In this document: one piece after another, positions 7,624-13,242 of the stretch
How the letters are laid out: the number at the start of each line of letters is the position of its first letter
Numbering within the stretch: position 1 is the stretch's first letter
Assembly: GCA_002428385.1 (NCBI GenBank)
Contig: DIWB01000053.1
Span: 1 to 13,242, forward strand
From: Bacteroidales bacterium UBA6117
GTDB taxonomy: Bacteria > Bacteroidota > Bacteroidia > Bacteroidales > VadinHA17
Direction: 5' to 3'
DNA: 13,242 nucleotides
Position numbers and translations under genes: made by a program
The notes under the pieces: generated by a model
What the model was told of the DNA's origin: nothing
The model's database searches: none
Seen by the model: only the letters and a program-made list of their open reading frames with translations

Positions 7624-8340
7624 TCATGTCATGGGAACCCCTCCTCCGGGCATGATGTCATCGCCTGAAGATCCCCTGAAGATCGAAGCATCAGATGCCA
7701 CTGACATGTGCCTGAATCCAAGAAACCAGAAGTAGATAAACAGGGGAATGAATATTGCAAGGAAAACCGGGGAATTGGCCATCAGCAGGAAATCATACAG
7801 TCCGTGAAACACGAATGGCAGGAAGAAGGCAAGCAGGAGATATATTCCCCGGTACTTCGGATAGAATTTTGCCATTCCGAAATAGTAACCCATTACAACG
7901 CCAAACAGCGCGTGAGCCGGGACCGCGGTGAGAGCTCTTACGAGCCCGACGGAATACCCTCCCGAGATTACATAAATAATATTCTCGATGCCGGCAAATC
8001 CCAGAGAAATGTACACCGCGTACACTATACCATCAAACCGTTCATTGAAATGCCTGCTCTTCCAGAAGAAGAACAGAAAAGCAAGATATTTCATTCCTTC
8101 CTCGGTCAGTCCTGCAACCACAAAAGCTACGTAAGCCGCATTCGATATGCCCTCCAGGTTCTCCGAAGGTAACTGGAGAAGTCTCTCAATCAATACTACA
8201 GGTAACACAATTGCAACACCTGCCAGCAAGGCTTTTAAAAGAAAAGATAATGGTTCCTTTTCATACTTATCCCTGCTGTAGATATAAAACGCGATGATAA
8301 GGATTGGTGCGAGCGAAATGAATAAAAGATTGTTGAACAT
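7624..8340 (-). CDS. PrsW-family intramembrane metalloprotease
   Basis: This 238-residue, strongly hydrophobic protein has about seven or eight membrane segments and the PrsW/CPBP-like motifs. These are TEEGMK (79-84, Glu80-Glu81), RFDGIVYAVYISLGFAGIEN (101-120), the first histidine in PAHALFGVVMGYY (His143), and a second in FHGLYDF (His179). In Bacillus PrsW makes the first cut in the anti-sigma factor RsiW, releasing the ECF factor SigW. Here it might act on a membrane anti-sigma factor, but the nearby one is in a separate operon and no link is shown. It follows relA on the same strand after 43 bases that consist mainly of a hexamer repeat. The soluble tail (GSSGDDIMPGGGVPMT) appears to result from an 11-bp duplication (see repeat at 7664). 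Confidence 0.87.
   Translation of the reverse strand: MFNNLLFISLAPILIIAFYIYSRDKYEKEPLSFLLKALLAGVAIVLPVVLIERLLQLPSENLEGISNAAYVAFVVAGLTEEGMKYLAFLFFFWKSRHFNERFDGIVYAVYISLGFAGIENIIYVISGGYSVGLVRALTAVPAHALFGVVMGYYFGMAKFYPKYRGIYLLLAFFLPFVFHGLYDFLLMANSPVFLAIFIPLFIYFWFLGFRHMSVASDASIFRGSSGDDIMPGGGVPMT
7664..7684. repeat. 11-bp tandem duplication in the 3' end of prsW
   Basis: CCTGAAGATCC (7664-7674) is followed immediately by CCTGAAGATC (7675-7684), one full unit and 10 of 11 bases of a second. Eleven is not a multiple of three. Taking out one unit changes the prsW reading to ...ASIFRR followed at once by TGA. The present 16-residue tail therefore exists only because of the extra unit. Confidence 0.8.
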
Positions 8341-8344
8341 GGGA

Positions 8345-8380
8345 GTTGAGGTTGAGGTTGAGGCTGAGGCTGAGGTTGAG
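8345..8380. repeat. Hexanucleotide tandem repeat (6 units) before prsW
   Basis: Six head-to-tail units GTTGAG, GTTGAG, GTTGAG, GCTGAG, GCTGAG, GTTGAG fill most of the relA-prsW gap (on the coding strand CTCAAC/CTCAGC). The array ends 4 bases before the prsW ATG, so it replaces the normal ribosome-binding region. The prsW frame stays open through the array (Ser-Thr/Ser-Ala repeats), but no ATG lies upstream in it. A change in unit number would alter leader length without shifting frame. Confidence 0.93.
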
Positions 8381-8383
8381 CAA

Positions 8384-10564
8384 TCAGTCGCTGGTTTGTC
8401 TTGACACCTTCAGGATGCCCTTAATTGACTGTATCCTGCGGATTATTCCATAAAGAATATCATTATTTGGAACCATAATGCTCAGGGTTCCTTCAGAAAA
8501 GCCGTCTTCGATTTTGTAACTGAAGCTTCTGACAGTCACGTTGTAACCTGCAATTACATCGGCAATCTTGTTGCCGATTCCGATATCCTCGATCCCAGTC
8601 ACTTTGATCAGGGCATTGAAGGTAGGCGCCCCCTTTGCCTTGGTCCACCTGGCTGAAACAACCCGGTAAGGGTAGCGTGCCATCAGGTTGTGAGCATTGG
8701 GGCAGCTTGTCCGGTGAATTTTTATCCCTTCCGAGATTGTTACAAATCCGAAAACAGGGTCTCCAAAAACAGGATTACAGCATTTGGAAAGCTTGTAATC
8801 AAGCCCGTCAACCTTTTCTTCGATAACCAGGTAATCAGAATAGACCGAGGTATCGGTTTCCTTAACTTCCTTTTCAGGAAGCACAGGAGCCTGGACGGAA
8901 GGATGTTCATCTTTCCCGACTCTGAGCAGGACTTCCTTTATTTCAAGCAGGTCGAGTTTGCCCGATTCAATACTGCAGTAAAGGTCCTGAGCGTTTTTAA
9001 ACTCGTAATGATTAATAAGTTTCTGGATGACCGAATCGCCGTAGTTAAGTTTCCAGTTCTTGAGCCGGCGCATCAATATCTCTTTTCCTTCAGAGGCCGA
9101 CTTTATCCTTTCCTCACCCAGGGCTTGTTTGATTTTTGTCTTTGCCTTGCTCGTAACCACGAAGGAAAGCCAGTCCTGTTTGGGTTTCTGATTTTTTGAA
9201 CGAATGATTGATACATGATCTCCATTCTGCAGCTGATGTCTGAGGGTTACGTTACGTCCGTTAACCTTACCTCCCACACACGATGCGCCGACCGCTGTAT
9301 GGATGTCGAAGGCAAAATCGAGAAGGGTTGATCCGGCCGGGAGCTGGCGGAGGTCGCCTTTCGGAGTGAATACAAAAACTTCATCGGTATAGAGCCCCGA
9401 CCTGACCTGGTCGAGGAAGGCATCCTCTTCTTTTTCAGTAGATTCAAGAATTTCCCTCATTTTGGTGAGCCAGACATCCAGTCCGCCCTCCCCTTTTACA
9501 CCCTTGTATTTAAAGTGTGCCGCAAGTCCTTTCTCTGCGATCTCGTCCATCCTTGACGACCTGATCTGCACCTCGACCCATTTTCCCCTTGGTCCTACAA
9601 CCGTTGTGTGAAGCGATTCGTATCCGTTCGACTTGGGAACCGATATCCAGTCGCGCATCCTGCTTGGGTTGGGCTGATACAGGTCAGTCACCACGGAGTA
9701 AACTCTCCAGCAGTCCGACTTTTCATTTTCCGGTTCACTGTCGATAATTATCCTTACCGCGAATAAGTCGAAGACCTCATCAAATTCCACTCCCTGCTTT
9801 TTCATTTTAAGCATAATGGAATAAATCGATTTGGTGCGGCCTTTGATAGAATATTTTAATCCCAGTTTGTCGAGCTTTTCCTTAAGGGGAGTTGAGAACT
9901 CCCTTATGAGTTTGTTCCTCGAAGCGGTCGTCTGCTTAATCCTGCCTTCAACGTAATTGTACTGTTCCGGCTCAAGGTATTTTACAGCAAGGTCCTCCAT
10001 TTCCGACTTGATATTGTAATACCCGAGCCGGTGTGCCAGCGGTGCATAAAGAAAATGGGTCTCTGAAGCGATCGGAAGTTTATCCTTTTCCGGAGCATTG
10101 TCGAGGTTTCTCATATATTCCAGCCTCTCAACAAGCTTTATCAGTATTACCCGGACATCATCCGCAAGACTGAGCAAAAGTTTTCTGAAGTTCTCAGACT
10201 GGTATGAAGCCTGTGTAGAATCGATCCCGGTTATGCGGTTGAATCCCTGAAGTATCTCCACCACCTTTATCCCGAACTCATTTTCGAGTTCCTGTTGGGA
10301 TATAGACAGTCTTCCGTATGAATCGTGGAGAAGAGCTGTAATGATTGTGGTTGTTCCCAACCCCATTTCCCCTGCAACTATTGAAGCAACCGACAAGGCA
10401 TGCTCAATTTCCGGTTTCCCGGTGAGTATTGATTTCCCCGAGCAGGCCTCAATGGCCAGGTCGAGTGCCCGCCTTATTTTTCTGGTGTCGCCCGGTCCCA
10501 GAGAGCTTCCTGCCGATTTCAGCAGTGCGCGGTAGTCTCTGTATATTTTCCGGGGCTCATTCAT
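8384..10564 (-). CDS. relA: RelA/SpoT-type (p)ppGpp synthetase with degenerate hydrolase domain
   Basis: The 726-residue protein has the full Rel layout: HD domain (about 25-155), synthetase (about 230-355), TGS (about 392-455), helical and zinc-finger regions (Cys595, Cys596, His617, Cys621) and an ACT domain (about 645-722). The synthetase looks active: GRTKSIYSI (242-250), FDLFAVRI with Asp266, RMRDWISVPKSNGYESLHT (302-320) and EVQIR with Glu331. The HD domain keeps His55 and His80-Asp81 but has lost the next pair (HDSYGR in place of HDxxED), and LADRLHNMR is replaced by LVERLEYMR. It should therefore make the alarmone but not degrade it, like the RelA paralogue of Bacteroides; a separate SpoT is expected elsewhere. 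It probably shares a transcript with prsW downstream. No consensus promoter was found in the 113-base gap before it. Confidence 0.93.
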   Translation of the reverse strand: MNEPRKIYRDYRALLKSAGSSLGPGDTRKIRRALDLAIEACSGKSILTGKPEIEHALSVASIVAGEMGLGTTTIITALLHDSYGRLSISQQELENEFGIKVVEILQGFNRITGIDSTQASYQSENFRKLLLSLADDVRVILIKLVERLEYMRNLDNAPEKDKLPIASETHFLYAPLAHRLGYYNIKSEMEDLAVKYLEPEQYNYVEGRIKQTTASRNKLIREFSTPLKEKLDKLGLKYSIKGRTKSIYSIMLKMKKQGVEFDEVFDLFAVRIIIDSEPENEKSDCWRVYSVVTDLYQPNPSRMRDWISVPKSNGYESLHTTVVGPRGKWVEVQIRSSRMDEIAEKGLAAHFKYKGVKGEGGLDVWLTKMREILESTEKEEDAFLDQVRSGLYTDEVFVFTPKGDLRQLPAGSTLLDFAFDIHTAVGASCVGGKVNGRNVTLRHQLQNGDHVSIIRSKNQKPKQDWLSFVVTSKAKTKIKQALGEERIKSASEGKEILMRRLKNWKLNYGDSVIQKLINHYEFKNAQDLYCSIESGKLDLLEIKEVLLRVGKDEHPSVQAPVLPEKEVKETDTSVYSDYLVIEEKVDGLDYKLSKCCNPVFGDPVFGFVTISEGIKIHRTSCPNAHNLMARYPYRVVSARWTKAKGAPTFNALIKVTGIEDIGIGNKIADVIAGYNVTVRSFSYKIEDGFSEGTLSIMVPNNDILYGIIRRIQSIKGILKVSRQTSD

Positions 10565-10616
10565 AGTCAGTTACAGGGGAATGGATTCACCCATGAAAGT
10601 AACTAATTATGACGGT

Positions 10617-10638
10617 TTTCGCAATGTTTTATGCGAAA
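10617..10638. repeat. Perfect inverted repeat upstream of relA
   Basis: TTTCGCA (10617-10623) and TGCGAAA (10632-10638) form a perfect 7-bp inverted repeat around 8 bases. It lies 53-74 bases before the relA ATG and beyond the terminator of the upstream operon, so it is in the relA control region. It could be an operator or a leader hairpin. No T-run follows on either strand within a few bases, which argues against a terminator. Confidence 0.5.
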
Positions 10639-10668
10639 TAAATCAAAACCTGCCCGGGAAACAGGCAG
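10636..10668 (-). terminator. Terminator of the DUF4252/ECF operon
   Basis: On the minus strand, 9 bases past the last stop of the operon, CTGCC (10668-10664) pairs with GGCAG (10654-10650) around a 9-base loop. The T-rich tail GTTTTGATTTATTT follows. The stem is short (5 bp), and an alternative CCTG/CAGG pairing is possible. Position and tail suit an intrinsic terminator separating the operon from relA. Confidence 0.48.
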
Positions 10669-10677
10669 ATATGAAGA

Positions 10678-11229
10678 TTAATCTTTCTTTTCCTTTTTCT
10701 CCATCTTGTCCAGATCTTCAAGTTCTTCAATCCCGATATCATCTGACAATTCCGAAAGACTCTTCAGGTCGAGATCCCCCTGGATCGAAATCAGTGTATT
10801 GTCACCCGGACCGCCGGTGATGACAAGAAGTTCAGAAATCCTGTCTCCATTCTGCCTGATAAGGAATTTAGTCTCATCCTTTCCCTCCTTCACAGCCATA
10901 AGTTCCTCATATATTGACATATTGAGTTTTCCTGTAAGCTCCTTGTAAAAGTTGAGATTCAGGTTCATCAGGGAGTCGCTTACCGACAGTATCCTGATGG
11001 ACGACAACCTGTTGATCAGGTCGCTACCCTCGTTCCCGGCATCCTTTCCGGCAAAGAGACTTAGCAGCTTGCCTGAAATAAACACTGTGGTAAAACCCTC
11101 CCTCTCCGAGTATTTGTCGAAGAATTCGTCAACTGCTCTGTTCTGCGCATTCACTGCAGCAGTCATGCAGATGGCTATTGTGAAGAATATCACTTTTTTC
11201 ATTCCTTTCTTTTGTGTTTTGATGTTCAT
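10678..11229 (-). CDS. DUF4252 secreted protein, distal gene of the ECF operon
   Basis: This 183-residue protein has an N-terminal signal peptide (MKKVIFFTIAICMTAAVNAQ after a short polar lead). The mature part has the DUF4252 pattern: DEFFDKYSEREGFTTVFISGKLL, then SSIRILSVSD, a helix with YEELMAVKEG, FLIRQNGDRISELLVITGG and a final strand DNTLISIQGDL. The end is a Lys/Glu/Asp-rich tail. DUF4252 proteins are small exported proteins of unknown function, largely in Bacteroidota. It resembles the first gene of this operon (12390-12887) in length, motif order and the phrase EE[L/F]M.V.E, so the two are distant paralogues. The start at 11229 is kept; an alternative ATG at 11202 would give a more standard signal peptide of 174 residues total. 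It lies 34 bases after the anti-sigma gene. Confidence 0.82.
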   Translation of the reverse strand: MNIKTQKKGMKKVIFFTIAICMTAAVNAQNRAVDEFFDKYSEREGFTTVFISGKLLSLFAGKDAGNEGSDLINRLSSIRILSVSDSLMNLNLNFYKELTGKLNMSIYEELMAVKEGKDETKFLIRQNGDRISELLVITGGPGDNTLISIQGDLDLKSLSELSDDIGIEELEDLDKMEKKEKKD

Positions 11230-11263
11230 ATTCAGTATTTAAGCTTTCTTTTTTATTTTGAGT

Positions 11264-11842
11264 TTATTCCCTGGTTTTGTCCGGATTTCCCAGGGTTTTG
11301 AATATTGATTCGAGTGGTTTCACATGATCTTCAATCAGTGATGTCGATTTTCCAACGGCATGGAGTGTCCTGCCTGTCTCTTCCTGAAGTGCGGTAAGCT
11401 GTCCCAGCGCCCTTGTGCCCTCATTCATGCGGAAAGATACACTGTACAATATCTTCATTGCTTCGGCATAGGCAACTTCGGGATCGCTGTAAGTATCCTG
11501 TATGTCAGGCCTGCGCTCGAAGAAGAAATATGATGCTGCAATTATCAGCAGGGCAGCTGCAACACCCGACAGCATGACATATAGCCTCCTGCGGCCCGGT
11601 ATCGCTGTCCGCTTTTCTTCCCTGTCGATCGCAGCAAATATCCTGAGTTCAAAGTCTGCGGATGGCTCTGGCACATCCGAATTTGAAATCCTGCTAAAGC
11701 TCCTGAAAATCTCCTGTTCCTCAAGGAGTTCCTCAGGTACGCCCGGTCCTCTGAAATATTCTTTCAGAAGACGTTCTTCTTCAATAGTACTATTGCCTTC
11801 ATAGTACTTTGTCAGCAACTGTATTATTTCAGCCGGTTTCAT
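11264..11842 (-). CDS. Candidate anti-sigma factor, single-pass membrane protein
   Basis: The 192-residue protein has a soluble N-terminal part (1-85), one membrane helix (about 87-108, YVMLSGVAAALLIIAASYFFF) preceded by a basic GRRR, and a C-terminal part of about 84 residues. By the positive-inside rule the N-terminus is cytoplasmic and the C-terminus periplasmic. The N-terminal helices (LLTKYYEGNSTIEEERLLKEYF) match a pattern seen in Bacteroidota proteins that accompany ECF sigma factors. The start codon overlaps the sigma-factor stop by 4 bases (ATGA), indicating translational coupling. An anti-sigma role is inferred from topology and coupling. No zinc-binding HxxxCxxC motif is present, so it is not a ZAS-type anti-sigma factor. 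The C-terminal stretch DPEVAYAEAMKILYSVSFRMNEG may sense an envelope signal, which is speculation. Confidence 0.72.
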   Translation of the reverse strand: MKPAEIIQLLTKYYEGNSTIEEERLLKEYFRGPGVPEELLEEQEIFRSFSRISNSDVPEPSADFELRIFAAIDREEKRTAIPGRRRLYVMLSGVAAALLIIAASYFFFERRPDIQDTYSDPEVAYAEAMKILYSVSFRMNEGTRALGQLTALQEETGRTLHAVGKSTSLIEDHVKPLESIFKTLGNPDKTRE

Positions 11843-12342
11843 CTTGTCTGTTTCCTGAATTCATCCCTTACGCTCTTTCTTGCCCTTGAAAGACTGACTC
11901 TCAAGTTATTAATATTCTGCCCCGTAATTTCTGCCATTTCCTCAAAGCTGAGCTCTTCCATATCCCTCATTCTTATCACCTCACGGTATTGATCGGGGAG
12001 TTCTCCGATTATCCTGATCATTATGTCCGAAGCTTCCTGTCTTTCAATTAGTTCCTGAGGCGAAGGGGCCGAATCGTACAATCCGGTCAGGGCTGTTTCA
12101 CCACCCTGGTCAATGAACTTTCGCTTTCTCATCTGATCGATGCAGTAATTTTTTATCATTGTCACTGCAAGAGCTTCAACGCTGGCATATTCATCAAGTC
12201 TCATTTTCATCTTCCACAGTCTGACAAATACCTCCTGTACGGCGTCTTCCGATTCCTCCCTGTCCCCAAGAATACGGCAGGCCTGACCATACAGTTTTCT
12301 GCCTGATGTAACCACCAGATTATCGAATTCGGTTCTTGTCAT
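11839..12342 (-). CDS. ECF-subfamily RNA polymerase sigma factor
   Basis: This 167-residue protein has the two-domain ECF layout. Sigma-2 includes RILGDREESEDAVQEVFVRLWK with the core-binding acidic patch, followed by ALAVTMIKNYCIDQMRKRK for promoter melting and -10 contact. Sigma-4 is LPDQYREVIRMRDMEELSFEEMAEITGQNINNLRVSLSRARKSVRD, whose helix-turn-helix reads the -35 element. The ATG at 12342 is preferred: the open frame extends to a TTG at 12372, but the extra residues (PGRILSSLS) do not look like ECF sequence, and relatives begin close to MTRTEFDNLV. It sits between a DUF4252 gene and the anti-sigma gene, overlapping the latter by 4 bases. It probably drives its own operon; a candidate ECF-type promoter is at 12930-12955. 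Confidence 0.93.
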   Translation of the reverse strand: MTRTEFDNLVVTSGRKLYGQACRILGDREESEDAVQEVFVRLWKMKMRLDEYASVEALAVTMIKNYCIDQMRKRKFIDQGGETALTGLYDSAPSPQELIERQEASDIMIRIIGELPDQYREVIRMRDMEELSFEEMAEITGQNINNLRVSLSRARKSVRDEFRKQTR

Positions 12343-12389
12343 TGACAGAGAAGATAGTATCCTTCCCGGCAAAGATAGTTACATATTCC

Positions 12390-12887
12390 TTACAGTCCCG
12401 AAATGGTTAAATTCCGGTGATCTTTTCTGGCCTCCCGGCTAAAATCCTCTGCCTCTTCCACTGTGATTCTCCCTTTAACCTGCATAATGAAATTATCCTC
12501 GCCGCCTCCGATAAGAAGAAATTCCCTTATCACCTTTCCGTCAATCCTGACAAGCATCCTGATATCCTGGTCCTTTTCCCGCACGCTCATGAATTCCTCA
12601 TAGTTCCTTAAATCCCTGTCGCGTTTTAGAAAGTCCATAAAATTGGTCCGGTTACAATCCTCATCTTCCGGGATCAGTATCCTGACTGAAGTCACTTCAT
12701 TGGGCCATACCTTTTTACTGCAGCCCTCATCCTCCGACCTTAACTTCTTCAATAAACTTCCTGAAATCGTCAGATTAATGAATCCGTTGTCGTCTGAATT
12801 CATTTCAAACAGCTCATCTACTGACCTCTGCCCTGAAAGAGTGGCCGCAATGACTGAAAACAAAATAATTCCAAAAATTCTTTTCAT
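12390..12887 (-). CDS. DUF4252 secreted protein, first gene of the ECF operon
   Basis: The 165-residue protein starts with a signal peptide (MKRIFGIILFSVIAATLSGQ, about 19 residues). The mature part follows the DUF4252 pattern: RSVDELFEMNSDDNGFINLTISGSLLKKL, then TSVRILIPEDED, a helix with YEEFMSVREKDQDIRMLVRIDGKVIREFLLIGGGEDNFIMQVKGRI. It contains two cysteines (Cys56 and Cys78) that its downstream paralogue lacks, so a disulfide in the periplasm is possible. It is the promoter-proximal gene and precedes the sigma-factor ATG by 47 bases. Function unknown; an envelope-stress output or signal-sensing role is inferred only from the operon. Confidence 0.82.
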   Translation of the reverse strand: MKRIFGIILFSVIAATLSGQRSVDELFEMNSDDNGFINLTISGSLLKKLRSEDEGCSKKVWPNEVTSVRILIPEDEDCNRTNFMDFLKRDRDLRNYEEFMSVREKDQDIRMLVRIDGKVIREFLLIGGGEDNFIMQVKGRITVEEAEDFSREARKDHRNLTISGL

Positions 12888-12929
12888 GGTTACCCGGTTT
12901 TTAACTTAATAAATGTCTGTCTCCCGGAT

Positions 12930-12955
12930 GACGTATGAAGAAGTATTTCATTACA
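12930..12955 (-). promoter_or_regulatory. Candidate ECF-type promoter of the DUF4252/sigma operon
   Basis: On the minus strand TGTAAT (12955-12950), a 16-base spacer and CGTC (12933-12930) have the geometry of ECF promoters (an AAC/AAT-type -35 and CGTC-type -10). A transcript start near 12923 would leave about 35 bases to the ATG at 12887. No TAnnTTTG element for the primary sigma factor was found in this gap on the minus strand. One instance only, so this is suggestive. Confidence 0.38.
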
Positions 12956-12995
12956 GAATATCAGAAAAAAAGTGTAAATAAAACAAAGAAGTTTT

Positions 12996-13026
12996 TTTGC
13001 ATTAGAATATTTTTCTTCTAACTTTG
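12996..13026 (+). promoter_or_regulatory. Strong Bacteroidota promoter for the tRNA-Lys transcript
   Basis: TTTG (12996-12999), a 19-base spacer and TAACTTTG (13019-13026) match the Bacteroidota consensus completely. Transcription would start near 13032, about 150 bases before the tRNA. The surroundings are A/T-rich upstream, as for stable-RNA promoters. Confidence 0.72.
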
Positions 13027-13087
13027 CACCGCAAATTTATGAGGCTGATTGATTGGCTTTATCCACAAGCTGCAGGAGTTAAGCTGC

Positions 13088-13108
13088 AGAACAAAGTTCT
13101 TTAAAACA
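13088..13108 (+). promoter_or_regulatory. Hairpin plus boxA-like sequence in the tRNA leader
   Basis: AGAAC (13088-13092) and GTTCT (13096-13100) form a 5-bp hairpin with an AAA loop. GTTCTTTAAAACA (13096-13108) resembles the boxA antitermination element of stable-RNA leaders (E. coli core GCTCTTTAACA). Together they look like a small nut-type site between promoter and tRNA. The resemblance is partial and boxA overlaps one arm of the hairpin. Confidence 0.33.
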
Positions 13109-13184
13109 CCATGAAAAAACAGCCGGTTCAGGCAGAAGAATATAATTCCATGCTGAAAGCCGGATCAAGTGTAATATATGGCCT

Positions 13185-13242
13185 GATTTAGTAGCTCAGT
13201 TGGTAGAGCACATCCCTTTTAAGGATGGGGTCCTGGGTTCGA
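13185..13242 (+). tRNA. tRNA-Lys (anticodon UUU), 3' end outside the window
   Basis: The first 58 bases of a tRNA are visible: acceptor strand GATTTAG (13185-13191), D arm GCTC/GAGC (13194-13197 and 13206-13209) and anticodon stem CATCC/GGATG (13211-13215 and 13223-13227). The 7-base loop is CTTTTAA with anticodon TTT at 13218-13220. The 5' T stem CTGGG (13233-13237) and the start of the T loop TTCGA follow. The 3' half of the T stem and the acceptor complement lie beyond the window end. Expected acceptor complement: CTAAATC. Confidence 0.95.

Noticed and set aside
7708..8172. A 154-codon open frame antisense to prsW
   Set aside because: The product is very polar and low in family-like pattern. 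The other strand encodes a clear PrsW membrane protein with all catalytic motifs.
8345..8380. Possible CRISPR-like array
   Set aside because: The units are 6 bases with no spacers; this is a simple microsatellite.
8690..9199. A 169-codon open frame antisense to relA
   Set aside because: It overlaps conserved relA C-terminal coding sequence and has no family features.
12343..12372. N-terminal extension of the ECF sigma factor from a TTG codon at 12372
   Set aside because: The extra residues do not resemble ECF sequence, and an ATG at 12342 places the start where family members begin.
13111..13191. A 26-codon ATG frame (MKKQPVQAEEYNS...) between the tRNA promoter and tRNA-Lys
   Set aside because: It ends inside the tRNA acceptor strand, has no clear ribosome-binding site, and such a short frame is expected by chance. 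It would need proteomic or conservation evidence.

Overview
The window looks like a chromosomal segment from a member of the Bacteroidota, probably Bacteroidales-like. Three things point there. Several promoters fit the group's -33 TTTG / -7 TAnnTTTG pattern, for example at 12996-13026 and 3409-3440. Shine-Dalgarno sequences are mostly weak. The families present are ones typical of the phylum: two DUF4252 proteins around an ECF sigma factor and its candidate anti-sigma factor, an XRE/S24 repressor in the place of LexA, and a RelA with a degenerate hydrolase domain. No insertion sequence, phage gene or CRISPR array was seen. Coding density is high, and several convergent gene pairs are separated by only 1-2 bases.

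Layout. (1) 98-1879 (-): ribosome-associated GTPase TypA/BipA, divergent from (2) 1996-2532 (+): a small secreted YtfJ/thioredoxin-fold protein without a redox cysteine pair. (3) 2535-7622: the most interesting block. A self-cleaving-type XRE/S24 repressor (-) is divergent from a two-gene unit (+) made of a catalytically intact Y-family polymerase and a shortened DnaE-type polymerase. Two copies of the inverted repeat TGATTA-N5-TAATCA lie in the divergent region, one of them between two facing -7 elements. This has the layout of a DNA-damage-induced mutagenesis (translesion) cassette under its own repressor. (4) 7624-10564 (-): RelA, with an intact synthetase and lost hydrolase residues, followed by a PrsW-family membrane protease. 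A 6-bp tandem repeat sits directly before the prsW start codon, and an 11-bp tandem duplication sits at the 3' end of prsW. (5) 10678-12887 (-): a four-gene operon, DUF4252, ECF sigma factor, single-pass candidate anti-sigma factor, DUF4252, with a candidate ECF-type promoter in front and a hairpin terminator behind. (6) 12996-13242 (+): a strong consensus promoter, a leader with a small hairpin and a boxA-like sequence, and the first 58 bases of tRNA-Lys(UUU), cut by the window end.

How the parts fit. The repressor/polymerase block can be read as a stand-alone SOS-like module. DNA damage would stimulate cleavage of the repressor between Ala114 and Gly115 (Ser152/Lys191 dyad), freeing the operators and switching on the two polymerases. 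The Y-family protein carries a clamp-binding motif (QLDMF), whereas none is recognisable in the DnaE protein, so the first may bring the second to the sliding clamp. RelA, TypA, PrsW and the ECF operon are stress and envelope functions that lie alongside; no direct link between them and the mutagenesis block can be shown from sequence alone.
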